From Proteus alimentorum (lineage in GTDB: Bacteria > Pseudomonadota > Gammaproteobacteria > Enterobacterales > Enterobacteriaceae), in contig NZ_NBVR01000044.1 in NCBI RefSeq assembly GCF_002607735.1, positions 53,327-117,326 of the forward strand: DNA of 64,000 bases, in the 5' to 3' direction. A model generated the notes under the pieces. That model was not told the DNA's origin. It made no database searches and saw only the letters and a list, made by a program, of their open reading frames with translations. A program made the position numbers and the translations under genes. Every line of letters begins with the position of its first letter. The first letter of the stretch is position 1. Below are positions 54,247 through 64,000 of this stretch, one piece after another.

Positions 54247-54597
54247 ATGAAAAAAGAGTGGTATACGGCAAAGGAATTGACGGGTATAGGTGGATTACCT
54301 AAATCACCACAAGGTGTAAACGCAAAAGCTAAACGTGAATTATGGCAAAAACAAAAGATAAAGAATAAGCAAGGTAATGGTGTTGAATATCATTATTCTT
54401 GTTTACCAGATGAAACTTTAATTGCTCTGGAACTTTATGAACCATTAGCACATTACAAATTAAATAAAAAAGAGGAGCCACTCGTTATCTGGGTGAAAGC
54501 ATTCCAACAACTAAATGATGGTGAACAAAAAACATTAACAGAGCTGATATTGCGGGATGGTATTAGAAGTTTTTTAGAAAAAATCGTCAATGATTAA
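54247..54597 (+). CDS. Small regulator with Mu transposase-type DNA-binding domain, copy 1
   Basis: A 116-residue protein. The N-terminal half (MKKEWYTAKELTGIGGLPKSP, then QGVNAKAKRE and GVEYHYSCLPDE) matches the Mu-type winged-helix domain found at the N-terminus of MuA transposase and of Mu repressors. The C-terminal half is helical and acidic and has no transposase catalytic domain. It is paralogous to the next gene: both begin MKKEWYTAKEL and share WVxAxxQL and a LREG/LRDG segment. Likely a stand-alone transcription regulator; targets unknown. It is slightly more AT-rich and Lys-rich than its neighbours. Confidence 0.8.
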   Translation: MKKEWYTAKELTGIGGLPKSPQGVNAKAKRELWQKQKIKNKQGNGVEYHYSCLPDETLIALELYEPLAHYKLNKKEEPLVIWVKAFQQLNDGEQKTLTELILRDGIRSFLEKIVND

Positions 54598-54679
54598 GCG
54601 ATTTTAAAGAATCTATTATTGCGTTATCCGCAACAGATATCTATCTGACTAACCTCTTAGTTGAATGTGAGATGAGATC

Positions 54680-55096
54680 ATGAAAAAAGAATGGTATACA
54701 GCGAAAGAATTAGTGGGGCTTGCGGGATTACCTAACTCACCGCAGGGAGTTAACTTGATGGCGCGTCGTGAAGGATGGGAAAACCGTCGTAAACGAGGTG
54801 TGCAGGGAAAAGCGGTTGAGTATTCAGTGAAAAGTCTGCCTGATGAAGTTATCGGTGTATTAGCTGCGCATGAACCTCCCGCAGAGTATTTATCCAAGCG
54901 TCAGGATGCTTTTTTGATTTGGGTTGAAGCCTATTATCAATTAACTAAATCAGAACGTGAAAAAATTGTGAAATTTGTACTGCGTGAAGGGCTAGCCAAG
55001 CTCATTAGTTATATTGATGCTGATAATCAAGATGCTATTGAGCGAGAAAATGAAGAAGTGCTCAATAAATTAAAAAACCCACCAGAGTCGACATAG
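54680..55096 (+). CDS. Small regulator with Mu transposase-type DNA-binding domain, copy 2
   Basis: A 138-residue paralog of the preceding gene, starting 82 bases after it. The Mu-type DNA-binding domain covers about residues 1-60 (MKKEWYTAKELVGLAGLPNSP, QGVNLMARREGWENRRKRG, GKAVEYSVKSLPDE). The remainder is a helical region (FLIWVEAYYQLTKSEREKIVKFV) and an acidic tail (NQDAIERENEEVLNKLK). There is no catalytic DDE domain. It is convergent with ispB; the stop codon lies inside a terminator hairpin. Regulator with unknown targets. Confidence 0.82.
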   Translation: MKKEWYTAKELVGLAGLPNSPQGVNLMARREGWENRRKRGVQGKAVEYSVKSLPDEVIGVLAAHEPPAEYLSKRQDAFLIWVEAYYQLTKSEREKIVKFVLREGLAKLISYIDADNQDAIERENEEVLNKLKNPPEST

Positions 55097-55114
55097 TCGC
55101 TCTGGCGGGCTTTT
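55078..55114 (+). terminator. Terminator overlapping the end of the second MuA-like gene
   Basis: CCCACCAGAG (55078-55087) pairs with CTCTGGCGGG (55100-55109, one mismatch), with an inner CGAC/GTCG extension, followed by CTTTT. Confidence 0.7.
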
Positions 55115-55134
55115 CTATCCCATTAATGGGATAG
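55115..55134. repeat. Perfect 20-bp palindrome between convergent genes
   Basis: CTATCCCATTAATGGGATAG is its own reverse complement. It lies directly after the terminator above and 12 bases before the ispB stop. It may be a second hairpin or a protein-binding site. Confidence 0.6.
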
Positions 55135-55145
55135 TACCATTAGAA

Positions 55146-56117
55146 TTAGGATAGACGTTGTACAGCGACGTGAGCAAGCCCAATAAGCGCATCTTTATAC
55201 TGTGAGTCAGGTATAATGGATAAAGCTTCAATCGCTTTGTCTGCTTCTTCTTCTGCTTTTTGACGGGTATATTCCAAAGAACCACACTGTTTCATCGTCT
55301 TTAAAACAGTATCCAATAAATGGCGGCCATTACCTTGTTCAATGGCTTGGCGAATTAATTGAGATTCTTCATCATTGCCGTTATGCATAGCATGAAGTAA
55401 TGGCAATGTTGGTTTGCCTTCATCAAGATCATCACCAGTGTTTTTACCCAGCTGGCTGTTATCTGCATCATAATCAAGCAAATCGTCAATGAGCTGGAAA
55501 GCAGTCCCAAGATAACGGCCATAATCTTGGAATGCTTTTTCTTGCTCAGGCGTCGCACCCGAAAGGATCGCTGATGCATGAGAAGCCGCTTCAAAGAGAC
55601 GCGCTGTTTTGCTGTAGATGACTTGCATGTAGTCATCTTCAGAAATGTCAGGATCGTTACAATTCATTAACTGTAAAACTTCACCTTCAGCGATCACATT
55701 GGTGGCGTTAGACATTAATTTTAATACACGCATCGAATCAAGATCCGTCATCATCTGAAAGGATCGTGTATAAATAAAGTCGCCAACAAGTACACTGGCA
55801 GCATTTCCAAAGACAGCGTTTGCCGTTTGTTTTCCTCTGCGCATATCAGACTCATCAACAACATCATCATGTAACAACGTTGCAGTATGAATAAATTCGA
55901 TAAGCGCTGCGACCGAGATATGTTTGTCACCTTGATAGTCCAATGCTCGTCCAGTGAGCACTGCGATCATTGGTCGGATCCTTTTACCACCACCACTAAT
56001 GATGTAGTAACCAAGTTGGTTTATCAAAGAAACATCTGAATTAAGCTGGTAAAGGATTGCCTCATTTACCGCAGTCATATCAGCGGATGTTAGTTTTATA
56101 ATAGATTCTAAATTCAT
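55146..56117 (-). CDS. ispB: Octaprenyl diphosphate synthase
   Basis: A 323-residue trans-prenyltransferase that makes the side chain of ubiquinone and menaquinone. The first Asp-rich motif is LLHDDVVDESDMRRG (near residue 84) and the second LIDDLLDYDAD. GGGKRIRPM and the Lys/Arg residues of the diphosphate site are present. ATG 56117 gives MNLESIIKLTSADM, aligning with E. coli; eight upstream codons (to 56141) are unsupported. Divergent from rplU as in E. coli. Confidence 0.96.
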   Translation of the reverse strand: MNLESIIKLTSADMTAVNEAILYQLNSDVSLINQLGYYIISGGGKRIRPMIAVLTGRALDYQGDKHISVAALIEFIHTATLLHDDVVDESDMRRGKQTANAVFGNAASVLVGDFIYTRSFQMMTDLDSMRVLKLMSNATNVIAEGEVLQLMNCNDPDISEDDYMQVIYSKTARLFEAASHASAILSGATPEQEKAFQDYGRYLGTAFQLIDDLLDYDADNSQLGKNTGDDLDEGKPTLPLLHAMHNGNDEESQLIRQAIEQGNGRHLLDTVLKTMKQCGSLEYTRQKAEEEADKAIEALSIIPDSQYKDALIGLAHVAVQRLS

Positions 56118-56277
56118 GTTTTTTCGACTTTGGCTCGCCAATGAGCGCGTTATTATTAATAAAAAATGATCATGCCATAGATTTTACTCTCTTATAATTT
56201 AGATTGTACTTTAAAAATGGCTGAAATAAATATCGTGTAAAAAACTCTTTTTTTTAACGCTAGTTTGCGATCTGTAC

Positions 56278-56306
56278 TTGTCATCGGCACTAAATTTGCG
56301 TAGAAT
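56278..56306 (+). promoter_or_regulatory. Promoter of rplU-rpmA
   Basis: TTGTCA (56278-56283), 17-nt spacer, TAGAAT (56301-56306), followed by the GC-rich discriminator TCGCGCCC typical of growth-rate-controlled promoters. Confidence 0.78.
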
Positions 56307-56380
56307 TCGCGCCCTATGTGAATATTTTAATTGTGCACTCAAATTATACATATTGGGAGTGTGCGGAAAGCGGAGTTTAT

Positions 56381-56689
56381 ATGTACGCGGTTTTCCAAAG
56401 TGGTGGTAAACAACACCGAGTCAGCGAAGGTCAAACTATTCGTTTAGAGAAGCTGGAAGTAGCTACTGGCGAAACAATCGAGTTTGATACTGTAATGATG
56501 GTCGCTAATGGCGATGACATTCAAATTGGCGCTCCAATCCTTGCGGGCGTTAAAGTTAAAGCGGAAGTGGTTGCTCACGGTCGCGGCGATAAAGTTAAGA
56601 TTGTTAAGTTCCGTCGTCGTAAACATAGCCGTAAACAACAGGGCCACCGTCAGTGGTTTACTGATGTTAAAATCACTGGTATCGCTTAA
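56381..56689 (+). CDS. rplU: 50S ribosomal protein bL21
   Basis: A 102-residue protein starting [14 protein letters not shown] and ending with the basic RNA-binding segment [27 protein letters not shown], as in E. coli (103). GCGGAG precedes ATG 56381. rpmA follows after 19 bases. Confidence 0.97.
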   Translation: MYAVFQSGGKQHRVSEGQTIRLEKLEVATGETIEFDTVMMVANGDDIQIGAPILAGVKVKAEVVAHGRGDKVKIVKFRRRKHSRKQQGHRQWFTDVKITGIA

Positions 56690-56696
56690 GGTTTAG

Positions 56697-56966
<270 letters not shown>

Positions 56967-56991
56967 TTACTGGTCCTTTAAGCACCGAGTC

Positions 56992-57023
56992 AAAAGCCCT
57001 GCAAATCTGTTGCGGGGCTTTTT
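56992..57023 (+). terminator. Terminator between rpmA and obgE
   Basis: AAAAGCCCTGCA (56992-57003) pairs with TGCGGGGCTTTT (57011-57022, one G-T pair) and ends in T. Probably reduces readthrough from the ribosomal genes into obgE. Confidence 0.8.
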
Positions 57024-57051
57024 ATATTTAAAAAAGGCCATCTCTGGGTAA

Positions 57052-58269
<1,218 letters not shown>

Positions 58270-58294
58270 TTGTCATTCTGATGGTGATTAAAAT

Positions 58295-58322
58295 AAAAAC
58301 GCCTGATTAATCAGGCGTTTTT
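58295..58322. terminator. Bidirectional terminator between obgE and dacB
   Basis: A perfect 28-base palindrome: AAAAACGCCTGATT (58295-58308) followed by AATCAGGCGTTTTT (58309-58322). A- and T-runs serve both convergent genes. Confidence 0.9.
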
Positions 58323-58355
58323 CATATCTATTGCTTATATTTATCTCGTGTAAAC

Positions 58356-59798
58356 CTAGCGGTTGTTGTACATATCTTTATACAGATTCGTTTCAAAACG
58401 CACTAAATAAGCGCGTCCAGCATTGCGATTCTGTGTAGGAGGTGAATACGCTGAAACGTATTGCACAAACGCAACTTTCTGTCCATTTGCTGTGGTCATA
58501 AAGCCCGCAAGATTGTAAACCCCTTTTAATGAACCTGTTTTGGCTGAAACTTTGCCATCAACACCCGCTTCATGAAAACCGCCTCGATATTGTAATGTAC
58601 CGTCATGCCCTGCAAGGGGGAGCATAGTGATAAAGTTTAATTCACCTTCATGTTGTCCAATATATTGAAGGACTTGCATCATGGTTGCAGGCGAAATGAG
58701 GTTATGGCGAGAAAGACCAGAGCCATCAACCATAACGGTATTTCCTAAATCAATTCCGGCTTTTTGTTTTAAAATCGCACGGGTTGCTTCTGCGCCAGAA
58801 CGCCAAGTACCTGCAACACCATAATACTCACGACCAATGGTTCTAAATACGGTGTCTGCAATCATATTGTCAGACTCTTTTAGCATGGTAGTTAGTAAGC
58901 TATGTAACGGTTTTGATTGTGTCTGTGCCAGTACAGTCACTGGCGCTTTTAGTTGAGATCGACGTTTGATATATCCATCAAGTTCAATATTGGCGCGCTG
59001 TAACTCTTCTTTTAAAATTGTACCAGCCCAATGCGCACCATCTTGAATAGAAAACATTAAAGGTACTGCATCGTCACGTTTAGGAATACAACCTGTGATG
59101 ACATAGGTATTTAAGTCACGAACGGTGACATCTAATTCACAAAAACGGGTACGAGTCGATCCTTTTTCATAAGTTTCAACTTCACTTAAAACGGTGACAG
59201 GATAGAAAGAAGCTTTACGTATGGTGGCAATATCGCCTTCTTTGTTGCCACTTTGCAGCAAGACGGAAAAGCAGTTCTTATCAACAATTGCGGCACTCGG
59301 AGGAGCACTAAAGCATTGAGTCAGATCATTCCAAACCCAACCGGGTGCTTTGTCATGGCTTGAAAAAGCAGAAGTATCAATAAGTAGATCACCATGCACT
59401 TTTGTAACACCAGATTGTTTTAATATGGCAACCATTGCTCTTAATTGCTGGCGGGTTAAGGTAGGATCGCCTGTAAAACGAAAGATCAAATCACCATTAA
59501 GCTGATTGTCTTTTATTTTGCCTTCTGTTTCCATTGTTGTGGTGAATTGATAATTTCCACCTAATTGAAGTAATGCTGCAAGTGCAGTCACCACTTTTTG
59601 AGTACTTGCTGGAAGGGCTAATTGATTGGCATGGTAGTTAAGATTAGGATAAGCAGCGCCAACGGGTTGAGTGATTAAACCTACTTGTGTTCCTTCAGGA
59701 AGAAGGGATGTGTAGTTTTCAACAGGTATCGCTTGGGTTGAAAAACTGATGATACTTAATGTGTAAAGTATCCGTCGAAATGTTGATAGTAAGCGCAT
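58356..59798 (-). CDS. dacB: D-alanyl-D-alanine carboxypeptidase/endopeptidase DacB (PBP4)
   Basis: A 480-residue periplasmic penicillin-binding protein of class C. A signal peptide (ILYTLSIISFSTQA) is followed by the three active-site motifs: STQK at 65-68, SDN in LKESDNMIAD and KTG in SAKTGSLKG. PBP4 trims and cuts peptide cross-links. The long insert between the first two motifs (about residues 80-290) is typical of this family. Length is close to E. coli (477). Divergent from greA. Confidence 0.95.
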   Translation of the reverse strand: MRLLSTFRRILYTLSIISFSTQAIPVENYTSLLPEGTQVGLITQPVGAAYPNLNYHANQLALPASTQKVVTALAALLQLGGNYQFTTTMETEGKIKDNQLNGDLIFRFTGDPTLTRQQLRAMVAILKQSGVTKVHGDLLIDTSAFSSHDKAPGWVWNDLTQCFSAPPSAAIVDKNCFSVLLQSGNKEGDIATIRKASFYPVTVLSEVETYEKGSTRTRFCELDVTVRDLNTYVITGCIPKRDDAVPLMFSIQDGAHWAGTILKEELQRANIELDGYIKRRSQLKAPVTVLAQTQSKPLHSLLTTMLKESDNMIADTVFRTIGREYYGVAGTWRSGAEATRAILKQKAGIDLGNTVMVDGSGLSRHNLISPATMMQVLQYIGQHEGELNFITMLPLAGHDGTLQYRGGFHEAGVDGKVSAKTGSLKGVYNLAGFMTTANGQKVAFVQYVSAYSPPTQNRNAGRAYLVRFETNLYKDMYNNR

Positions 59799-60013
59799 AA
59801 TTTCTCTATCCGTGACTATAGCGTGTAACGTTACAGTATTGATTGCCAGAGGCTAATACTAAAGGGCAATGAGGGCAAAAGTAAACGGTAACAAGCAGGA
59901 TTAGCTCATTATCGGAAAAAGTCTGTTTATCTCTTTATAAAGAGAGATAAGGCGTGAAGCAATGCGTCTGTTGTGTTAGATTTAGTTTTAAGTATGGGAG
60001 GGTTAGTTTTCGT

Positions 60014-60108
60014 CCCAATAGCATGAGTTGGGAATATAATATCGTCCCCCTCATTCACCGAATATATGTAGAGACAGGCCCAATTTAAGGTTGCCTGTGT
60101 CTTTTTTT
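60014..60108 (+). promoter_or_regulatory. greA leader with premature terminator (GraL-like)
   Basis: The 410-base gap before greA contains a hairpin CCCAA (60014-60018)/TTGGG (60028-60032). A terminator follows, where ACAGGC (60074-60079) pairs with GCCTGT (60093-60098) and is followed by GTC and a long T-run (to 60108), about 100 bases before the ATG. A TATAAT at 60035-60040 lies between them. E. coli greA has leader terminators that yield the GraL RNAs; this looks like the counterpart. Another inverted repeat (TTATCTCT...AGAGATAA, 59927-59950) lies further upstream. Confidence 0.6.
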
Positions 60109-60208
60109 GTCTTGAGAAGAGTAAATAGATCCTTTTCTCTGTGTTGTTAGTATAAAAAATCAGGATGATACCTATTTTTTATTAGGAATAGTATTGAGGT
60201 ATTAACAC

Positions 60209-60685
60209 ATGAATCAGATCCCTATGACAGTTCTAGGTGCAGATAAATTACGCGAAGAGCTGGAATATTTAAAAGGTGTTCGTCGTCCCGAGATTATTGC
60301 CGCTATCGCTGAAGCTCGTGAACATGGAGACTTAAAAGAAAACGCGGAATATCATGCTGCAAGAGAGCAACAAGGTTTCTGTGAAGGTCGTATACAAGAA
60401 ATTGAAGCAAAATTATCGAATGCTCAAGTCATTGATATTACAAAGATGAATAACAATGGCCGTATTATTTTTGGTTCAACAGTGACACTGTTAAATGTTG
60501 AAACTGAAGAAGAGCAAACTTACCGCATTGTGGGTGATGATGAAGCGAACATTAAAGAAAACTTAATTTCTGTTAACTCACCGATTGCGCGTGGGTTGAT
60601 TGGTAAAGAGTTAGATGATGTCGTTGTTATCACTACACCGGGCGGACAAGTCGAGTACGAAGTTTTAAACGTAGAATACATTTAA
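60209..60685 (+). CDS. greA: Transcription elongation factor GreA
   Basis: A 158-residue factor, same length as E. coli, that enters the RNA polymerase secondary channel and triggers cleavage of backtracked RNA. The N-terminal coiled coil carries the acidic tip in [19 protein letters not shown] (D41/E44 region). The C-terminal globular domain ends [27 protein letters not shown] precedes ATG 60209. Its leader has an attenuator-like structure. Confidence 0.97.
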   Translation: MNQIPMTVLGADKLREELEYLKGVRRPEIIAAIAEAREHGDLKENAEYHAAREQQGFCEGRIQEIEAKLSNAQVIDITKMNNNGRIIFGSTVTLLNVETEEEQTYRIVGDDEANIKENLISVNSPIARGLIGKELDDVVVITTPGGQVEYEVLNVEYI

Positions 60686-60737
60686 TTTATAATTTTACGT
60701 TTCTATAGAAAACTAGACTGCCATCCTGTGGTAATAT

Positions 60738-60763
60738 AAAAAAGGCCTTAAAAGGCCTTTTTT
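60738..60763. terminator. Bidirectional terminator between greA and yhbY
   Basis: AAAAAAGGCC (60738-60747) and GGCCTTTTTT (60754-60763) form a perfect stem with A- and T-runs on both sides. Confidence 0.85.
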
Positions 60764-60806
60764 GCCATAGAGTTAGTTATGGCATTTTTATATAAAGATA
60801 CAAGTT

Positions 60807-61103
60807 TTATTTCGGTAAAATAATCTTACGTGCTTCTGAAGGACGATAAAGAACAAGAATTTTTCCGATAACTTGTACATTCTGTGCACCGCTTTCGCGT
60901 ACAATCGCTGCCACGATCAAGTTTTTAACATCTCGATCTTCGCCTGCGATTTTGACTTTGATAAGCTCATGGTGCGCCAGAGCGAGTTCAATTTCTGCAA
61001 GAACGCCTTCAGTCAACCCGTTGTTACCAATCATAACGACTGGATTCAGGTGATGAGCGAGCCCTTTCAGGTGTTGAATTTGTTTTTTGTTAAGAGTCAT
61101 CAT
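60807..61103 (-). CDS. yhbY: RNA-binding protein YhbY, CRM domain
   Basis: A 98-residue CRS1_YhbY (CRM) domain protein that associates with ribosome precursors in E. coli. Conserved segments are KGLAHHLNPVVMIGNNGLTEGVLAEIELAL and HHELIKVKI, then QVIGKILVLYRPSE. ATG codons at 61103 and 61100 are adjacent and neither has a strong ribosome site; the shorter one would give 97 residues as in E. coli. Divergent from rlmE. Confidence 0.94.
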   Translation of the reverse strand: MMTLNKKQIQHLKGLAHHLNPVVMIGNNGLTEGVLAEIELALAHHELIKVKIAGEDRDVKNLIVAAIVRESGAQNVQVIGKILVLYRPSEARKIILPK

Positions 61104-61245
61104 TAATTTTTGCTTTGTTGGGATTGAAAACGATCTATTCTAACGCCATCTCTCACTTATCACCATAAAATGTCGTTAAGACGAGGTTAAATGAGTGAAA
61201 GAGTAAAAATTTTGATAGCTAAGTGTATGATAGTTGGAAAACGCA

Positions 61246-61875
61246 ATGGCCAATAAGAAACGTTCGGCAAGCTCTAGCCGCTGGTTACAAGAACATTTTA
61301 GTGATAAATATGTTCAGCAAGCAAAGAAAAAAGGGTTTCGCTCTCGTGCTTGGTTTAAACTGGAAGAAATTCAGCAAAGTGACAATATCTTTAAACCAGG
61401 TATGACCGTTGTCGATTTAGGAGCAGCCCCAGGAGGGTGGTCTCAATACGTTGTACAGCAGTTAGGAAGCAAAGGTCGAATCATCGCATGTGACCTTTTA
61501 CCTATGGATCCTATAGTCGGAGTCGATTTCCTTCAAGGCGATTTCCGTGATGAACTTGTATTGAAGGCATTGCTTGATAGAGTAGGTGAAAACAAAGTCC
61601 AGGTTGTCATGTCTGACATGGCTCCAAACATGAGCGGTACACCCGCGGTCGATATCCCTCGATCCATGTATTTAGTAGAATTAGCGCTTGATATGTGTCG
61701 TGATGTGCTGGCTCCCGGGGGAAGTTTTATTGTCAAAGTGTTTCAGGGAGAAGGCTTTGATGAATACCTGGGGCAAATACGCTCCCTGTTTACGAAAGTG
61801 AAAGTTCGTAAACCAGACGCTTCGCGGTCTCGTTCTCGTGAGGTATATATTGTAGCCACAGGGCGTAAACTTTAG
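61246..61875 (+). CDS. rlmE: 23S rRNA (uridine(2552)-2'-O)-methyltransferase RlmE
   Basis: A 209-residue heat-shock methyltransferase that modifies U2552 late in 50S assembly. The catalytic tetrad is at the E. coli positions K38, D124, K164 and E199. The SAM loop is [14 protein letters not shown] 61246 gives [13 protein letters not shown], aligning with E. coli; the frame's extension to 61234 lacks support. ftsH follows 47 bases later, and the two are cotranscribed in E. coli. Confidence 0.97.
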   Translation: MANKKRSASSSRWLQEHFSDKYVQQAKKKGFRSRAWFKLEEIQQSDNIFKPGMTVVDLGAAPGGWSQYVVQQLGSKGRIIACDLLPMDPIVGVDFLQGDFRDELVLKALLDRVGENKVQVVMSDMAPNMSGTPAVDIPRSMYLVELALDMCRDVLAPGGSFIVKVFQGEGFDEYLGQIRSLFTKVKVRKPDASRSRSREVYIVATGRKL

Positions 61876-61922
61876 TACCCTAAAGCTATTTGTTAACACA
61901 GTTGTAATATGAGGTTAATCCC

Positions 61923-63869
61923 TTGAGTGACATGGCGAAAAACCTGATCCTCTGGCTAGTTATTGCAGTCGTTTTGATGTCATTATTCCAGAGCTTCGGA
62001 CCCAGCGATTCGAATAGTCGTAAGGTGGATTACTCTACCTTTATCAATGAGTTAACTAATAACCAATTACGCGAGGTCAGCATAAGTGGTTATGATATTA
62101 ATGTAACTAAAACAGATAACTCAAAGTACAGCACGTATATGCCTATGCGTGATGATAACCTGCTGACCACTTTAATGAACCGTAATGTAAAAGTAACGGG
62201 TGAACCACTTGAAGGCCAAAGTCTTCTGACTCAAATTTTTGTGTCTTGGTTCCCAATGCTATTACTGATTGGTCTTTGGATTTTCTTTATGCGCCAAATG
62301 CAAGGTGGTGGCGGTAAAGGTGCGATGTCTTTCGGTAAAAGCAAGGCGCGCATGTTGACAGAAGACCAAATCAAAACAACCTTTGCTGATGTAGCGGGTT
62401 GTGATGAAGCGAAAGAAGAAGTAAGCGAATTAGTTGAGTATTTACGTGATCCGGGTCGTTTCCAGAAATTAGGGGGTAAAATCCCTAAAGGTATTCTGAT
62501 GGTAGGGCCTCCAGGTACAGGTAAAACATTATTAGCAAAAGCCATCGCGGGTGAAGCTAAAGTCCCATTCTTTACCATTTCAGGTTCTGATTTCGTTGAA
62601 ATGTTCGTGGGTGTGGGTGCTTCTCGTGTTCGTGATATGTTTGAGCAAGCTAAAAAAGCAGCACCTTGTATCATCTTTATCGATGAAATCGATGCGGTCG
62701 GTCGTCAACGTGGTGCAGGTTTAGGTGGTGGTCATGATGAGCGTGAACAAACACTGAACCAAATGCTAGTTGAAATGGATGGTTTCGAAGGTAATGAAGG
62801 TATTATCGTTATTGCGGCAACTAACCGTCCAGACGTGTTAGACCCTGCATTACTTCGTCCAGGTCGTTTTGACCGTCAAGTAGTTGTTGGTTTACCCGAT
62901 GTGCGTGGACGTGAGCAAATCCTTAAAGTCCATATGCGTCGTGTGCCTTTATCACCCGATGTTGATCCAGCAATTTTAGCGCGTGGTACACCAGGTTTCT
63001 CTGGTGCTGACTTAGCTAACTTAGTTAACGAAGCAGCTTTATTCGCTGCACGTGGTAATAAACGTGTTGTCTCAATGGTTGAGTTTGAGAAAGCGAAAGA
63101 TAAGATAATGATGGGCGCAGAGCGCCGTTCAATGGTGATGACTGAAGAACAGAAAGCATCAACCGCTTATCATGAAGCTGGTCACGCCATTATTGGTCGT
63201 TTAGTCCCTGAACATGACCCAGTGCATAAAGTGACGATTATTCCTCGTGGACGTGCATTAGGTGTGACTTTCTTCTTACCTGAGGGCGACCAAATTAGTG
63301 CAAGCCGTCAGAAGTTAGAGAGCCAAATTTCAACACTTTACGGTGGTCGTTTAGCTGAAGAAATTATCTATGGTGTAGAGCATGTTTCTACGGGAGCTTC
63401 TAATGACATCAAAGTTGCGACCAATATTGCACGTAACATGGTGACACAGTGGGGCTTCTCTGAAAAATTAGGGCCATTGCTGTACGCAGAAGAAGAAGGT
63501 GAAGTGTTCTTAGGTCGTTCTGTTGCTAAAGCGCAACATATGTCTGATGAAACAGCGCGTACAATCGACGAAGAAATTAAAGCTATCGTTGATCGTAACT
63601 ATGTTCGTGCTCGTCAGATCTTAATGGACAACCTTGATATTCTGCACTCAATGAAAGATGCACTGATGACTTATGAAACTATCGATGCGCCTCAAATTGA
63701 TGATTTAATGAATCGTCGAGATGTTCGTCCACCTGCGGGTTGGGAAGGCAATAATGGCAATAGTGGTACAACGACTACTGCCCAGCCAGCACAAACGCAT
63801 GTAGCGAGTGAGCCAAAAGATAAACCTGAGTCAGAAAGTGATACACCTTCTGATAAAAATACTCACTAA
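61923..63869 (+). CDS. ftsH: ATP-dependent zinc metalloprotease FtsH
   Basis: A 648-residue hexameric membrane protease that degrades sigma-32, LpxC and misassembled membrane proteins; HflK and HflC, encoded at 20043-22324, modulate it. Two membrane helices ([18 protein letters not shown] and [15 protein letters not shown]) flank the periplasmic domain. The AAA domain has GPPGTGKT at 195-202 and [11 protein letters not shown], and the protease site is HEAGH near 417-421. The start is TTG at 61923, 7 bases after GAGGT; ATG at 61932 is 16 bases away. The C-terminal tail is Gly/Ser/Asp rich and varies among species. Confidence 0.96.
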   Translation: MSDMAKNLILWLVIAVVLMSLFQSFGPSDSNSRKVDYSTFINELTNNQLREVSISGYDINVTKTDNSKYSTYMPMRDDNLLTTLMNRNVKVTGEPLEGQSLLTQIFVSWFPMLLLIGLWIFFMRQMQGGGGKGAMSFGKSKARMLTEDQIKTTFADVAGCDEAKEEVSELVEYLRDPGRFQKLGGKIPKGILMVGPPGTGKTLLAKAIAGEAKVPFFTISGSDFVEMFVGVGASRVRDMFEQAKKAAPCIIFIDEIDAVGRQRGAGLGGGHDEREQTLNQMLVEMDGFEGNEGIIVIAATNRPDVLDPALLRPGRFDRQVVVGLPDVRGREQILKVHMRRVPLSPDVDPAILARGTPGFSGADLANLVNEAALFAARGNKRVVSMVEFEKAKDKIMMGAERRSMVMTEEQKASTAYHEAGHAIIGRLVPEHDPVHKVTIIPRGRALGVTFFLPEGDQISASRQKLESQISTLYGGRLAEEIIYGVEHVSTGASNDIKVATNIARNMVTQWGFSEKLGPLLYAEEEGEVFLGRSVAKAQHMSDETARTIDEEIKAIVDRNYVRARQILMDNLDILHSMKDALMTYETIDAPQIDDLMNRRDVRPPAGWEGNNGNSGTTTTAQPAQTHVASEPKDKPESESDTPSDKNTH

Positions 63870-63926
63870 TCCTTATCGGGTTATGCATATTGAGTAAGCT
63901 ATAAATACAAACCCCAGGCTGAACTG

Positions 63927-63963
63927 CACCCCAAAAGTTGGACACCAACTTTGGGGTGTTTTT
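63927..63963 (+). terminator. Hairpin terminator inside the IS end
   Basis: CACCCCAAAAGTTGG (63927-63941) pairs with CCAACTTTGGGGTG (63945-63958, one bulged A), followed by TTTTT. It should stop ftsH readthrough and shield the transposase gene from outside transcription. Confidence 0.8.
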
Positions 63964-63965
63964 CC

Positions 63966-64000
63966 ATGGCTAAATATTCTCTTGATTTTAAACTAAATGT
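63966..64000 (+). CDS. IS3-family transposase OrfA, N-terminal fragment
   Basis: The ATG at 63966 opens MAKYSLDFKLN before the window ends. This is the usual start of IS150-type OrfA, whose first part is a helix-turn-helix; OrfA and OrfB are normally joined by -1 frameshifting. Only 11 full codons are visible. Confidence 0.65.
   Translation, partial: MAKYSLDFKLN

Larger units (their letters stand above)
63920..64000 (+). mobile_element. IS3-family (IS150-like) insertion sequence, left end
   Basis: From 63920 the sequence TGAACTGCACCCCAAAAGTT matches the terminal inverted repeat type of IS150-group elements. A transposase start follows at 63966. The element continues past the window, so its right end, length and target duplication are unseen. 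It has inserted about 50 bases after ftsH, where E. coli has folP. Confidence 0.75.

Overview
The window is chromosomal DNA from a low-GC enterobacterium. Gene order matches several Escherichia coli core blocks, while the AT-rich composition, protein sequences and missing genes point to Proteus or a close relative (Morganellaceae). This assignment is inferred from gene content and remembered homologs; no search was run.

Layout: (1) 1-4014, end of pldA, then recQ, pldB and yigL. (2) 4098-10160, mscM, psd and rsgA on the minus strand, divergent from orn. (3) 10327-10625, three identical tRNA-Gly(GCC) genes, followed by a ParE/Phd-type toxin-antitoxin pair and a gene-free stretch with three DnaA boxes, a candidate counterpart of the E. 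coli datA locus. (4) 12032-24081, queG, then tsaE-amiB-mutL-miaA-hfq-hflX-hflK-hflC and purA. (5) 24510-29915, nsrR, rnr, rlmB and the ribosomal operon rpsF-priB-rpsR-rplI with an S6:S18-type leader. (6) 30008-33696, ytfB, a 563-residue protein of unknown function, and a Zur-box operon rpmE2-rpmJ2-zinT for zinc starvation. (7) 33839-46454, gabD, fklB, cysQ, ytfJ, ytfK, paeA (ytfL), msrA, tamA-tamB, ytfP. (8) 46542-51776, a Tat-exported sulfatase, ppa, fbp, mpl. (9) 51835-56117, argR, mdh, then an unusual cluster of one Ner-like regulator (sfsB) and two tandem paralogs with a MuA-type DNA-binding domain, then ispB. (10) 56381-63869, rplU, rpmA, obgE, dacB, greA, yhbY, rlmE, ftsH. (11) From 63920 an IS3-family insertion sequence runs off the end of the window.

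Most of the window is housekeeping: translation and ribosome maturation (hfq, rlmB, rpsF/R, rplI, rplU, rpmA, obgE, rlmE, yhbY), tRNA modification (tsaE, miaA, queG), RNA turnover (orn, rnr), envelope biogenesis (tamAB, amiB, dacB, mpl, psd) and membrane quality control (hflK, hflC, ftsH). The accessory or less ordinary parts are the tRNA-linked toxin-antitoxin pair and DnaA-box region, the zinc-starvation operon, the sulfatase, the 563-residue unknown, the Mu-like regulator cluster and the terminal IS. I found no CRISPR array, prophage or large island. Several well-formed RNA elements (rpsF leader, greA leader attenuator, a folded region upstream of purA) are visible.
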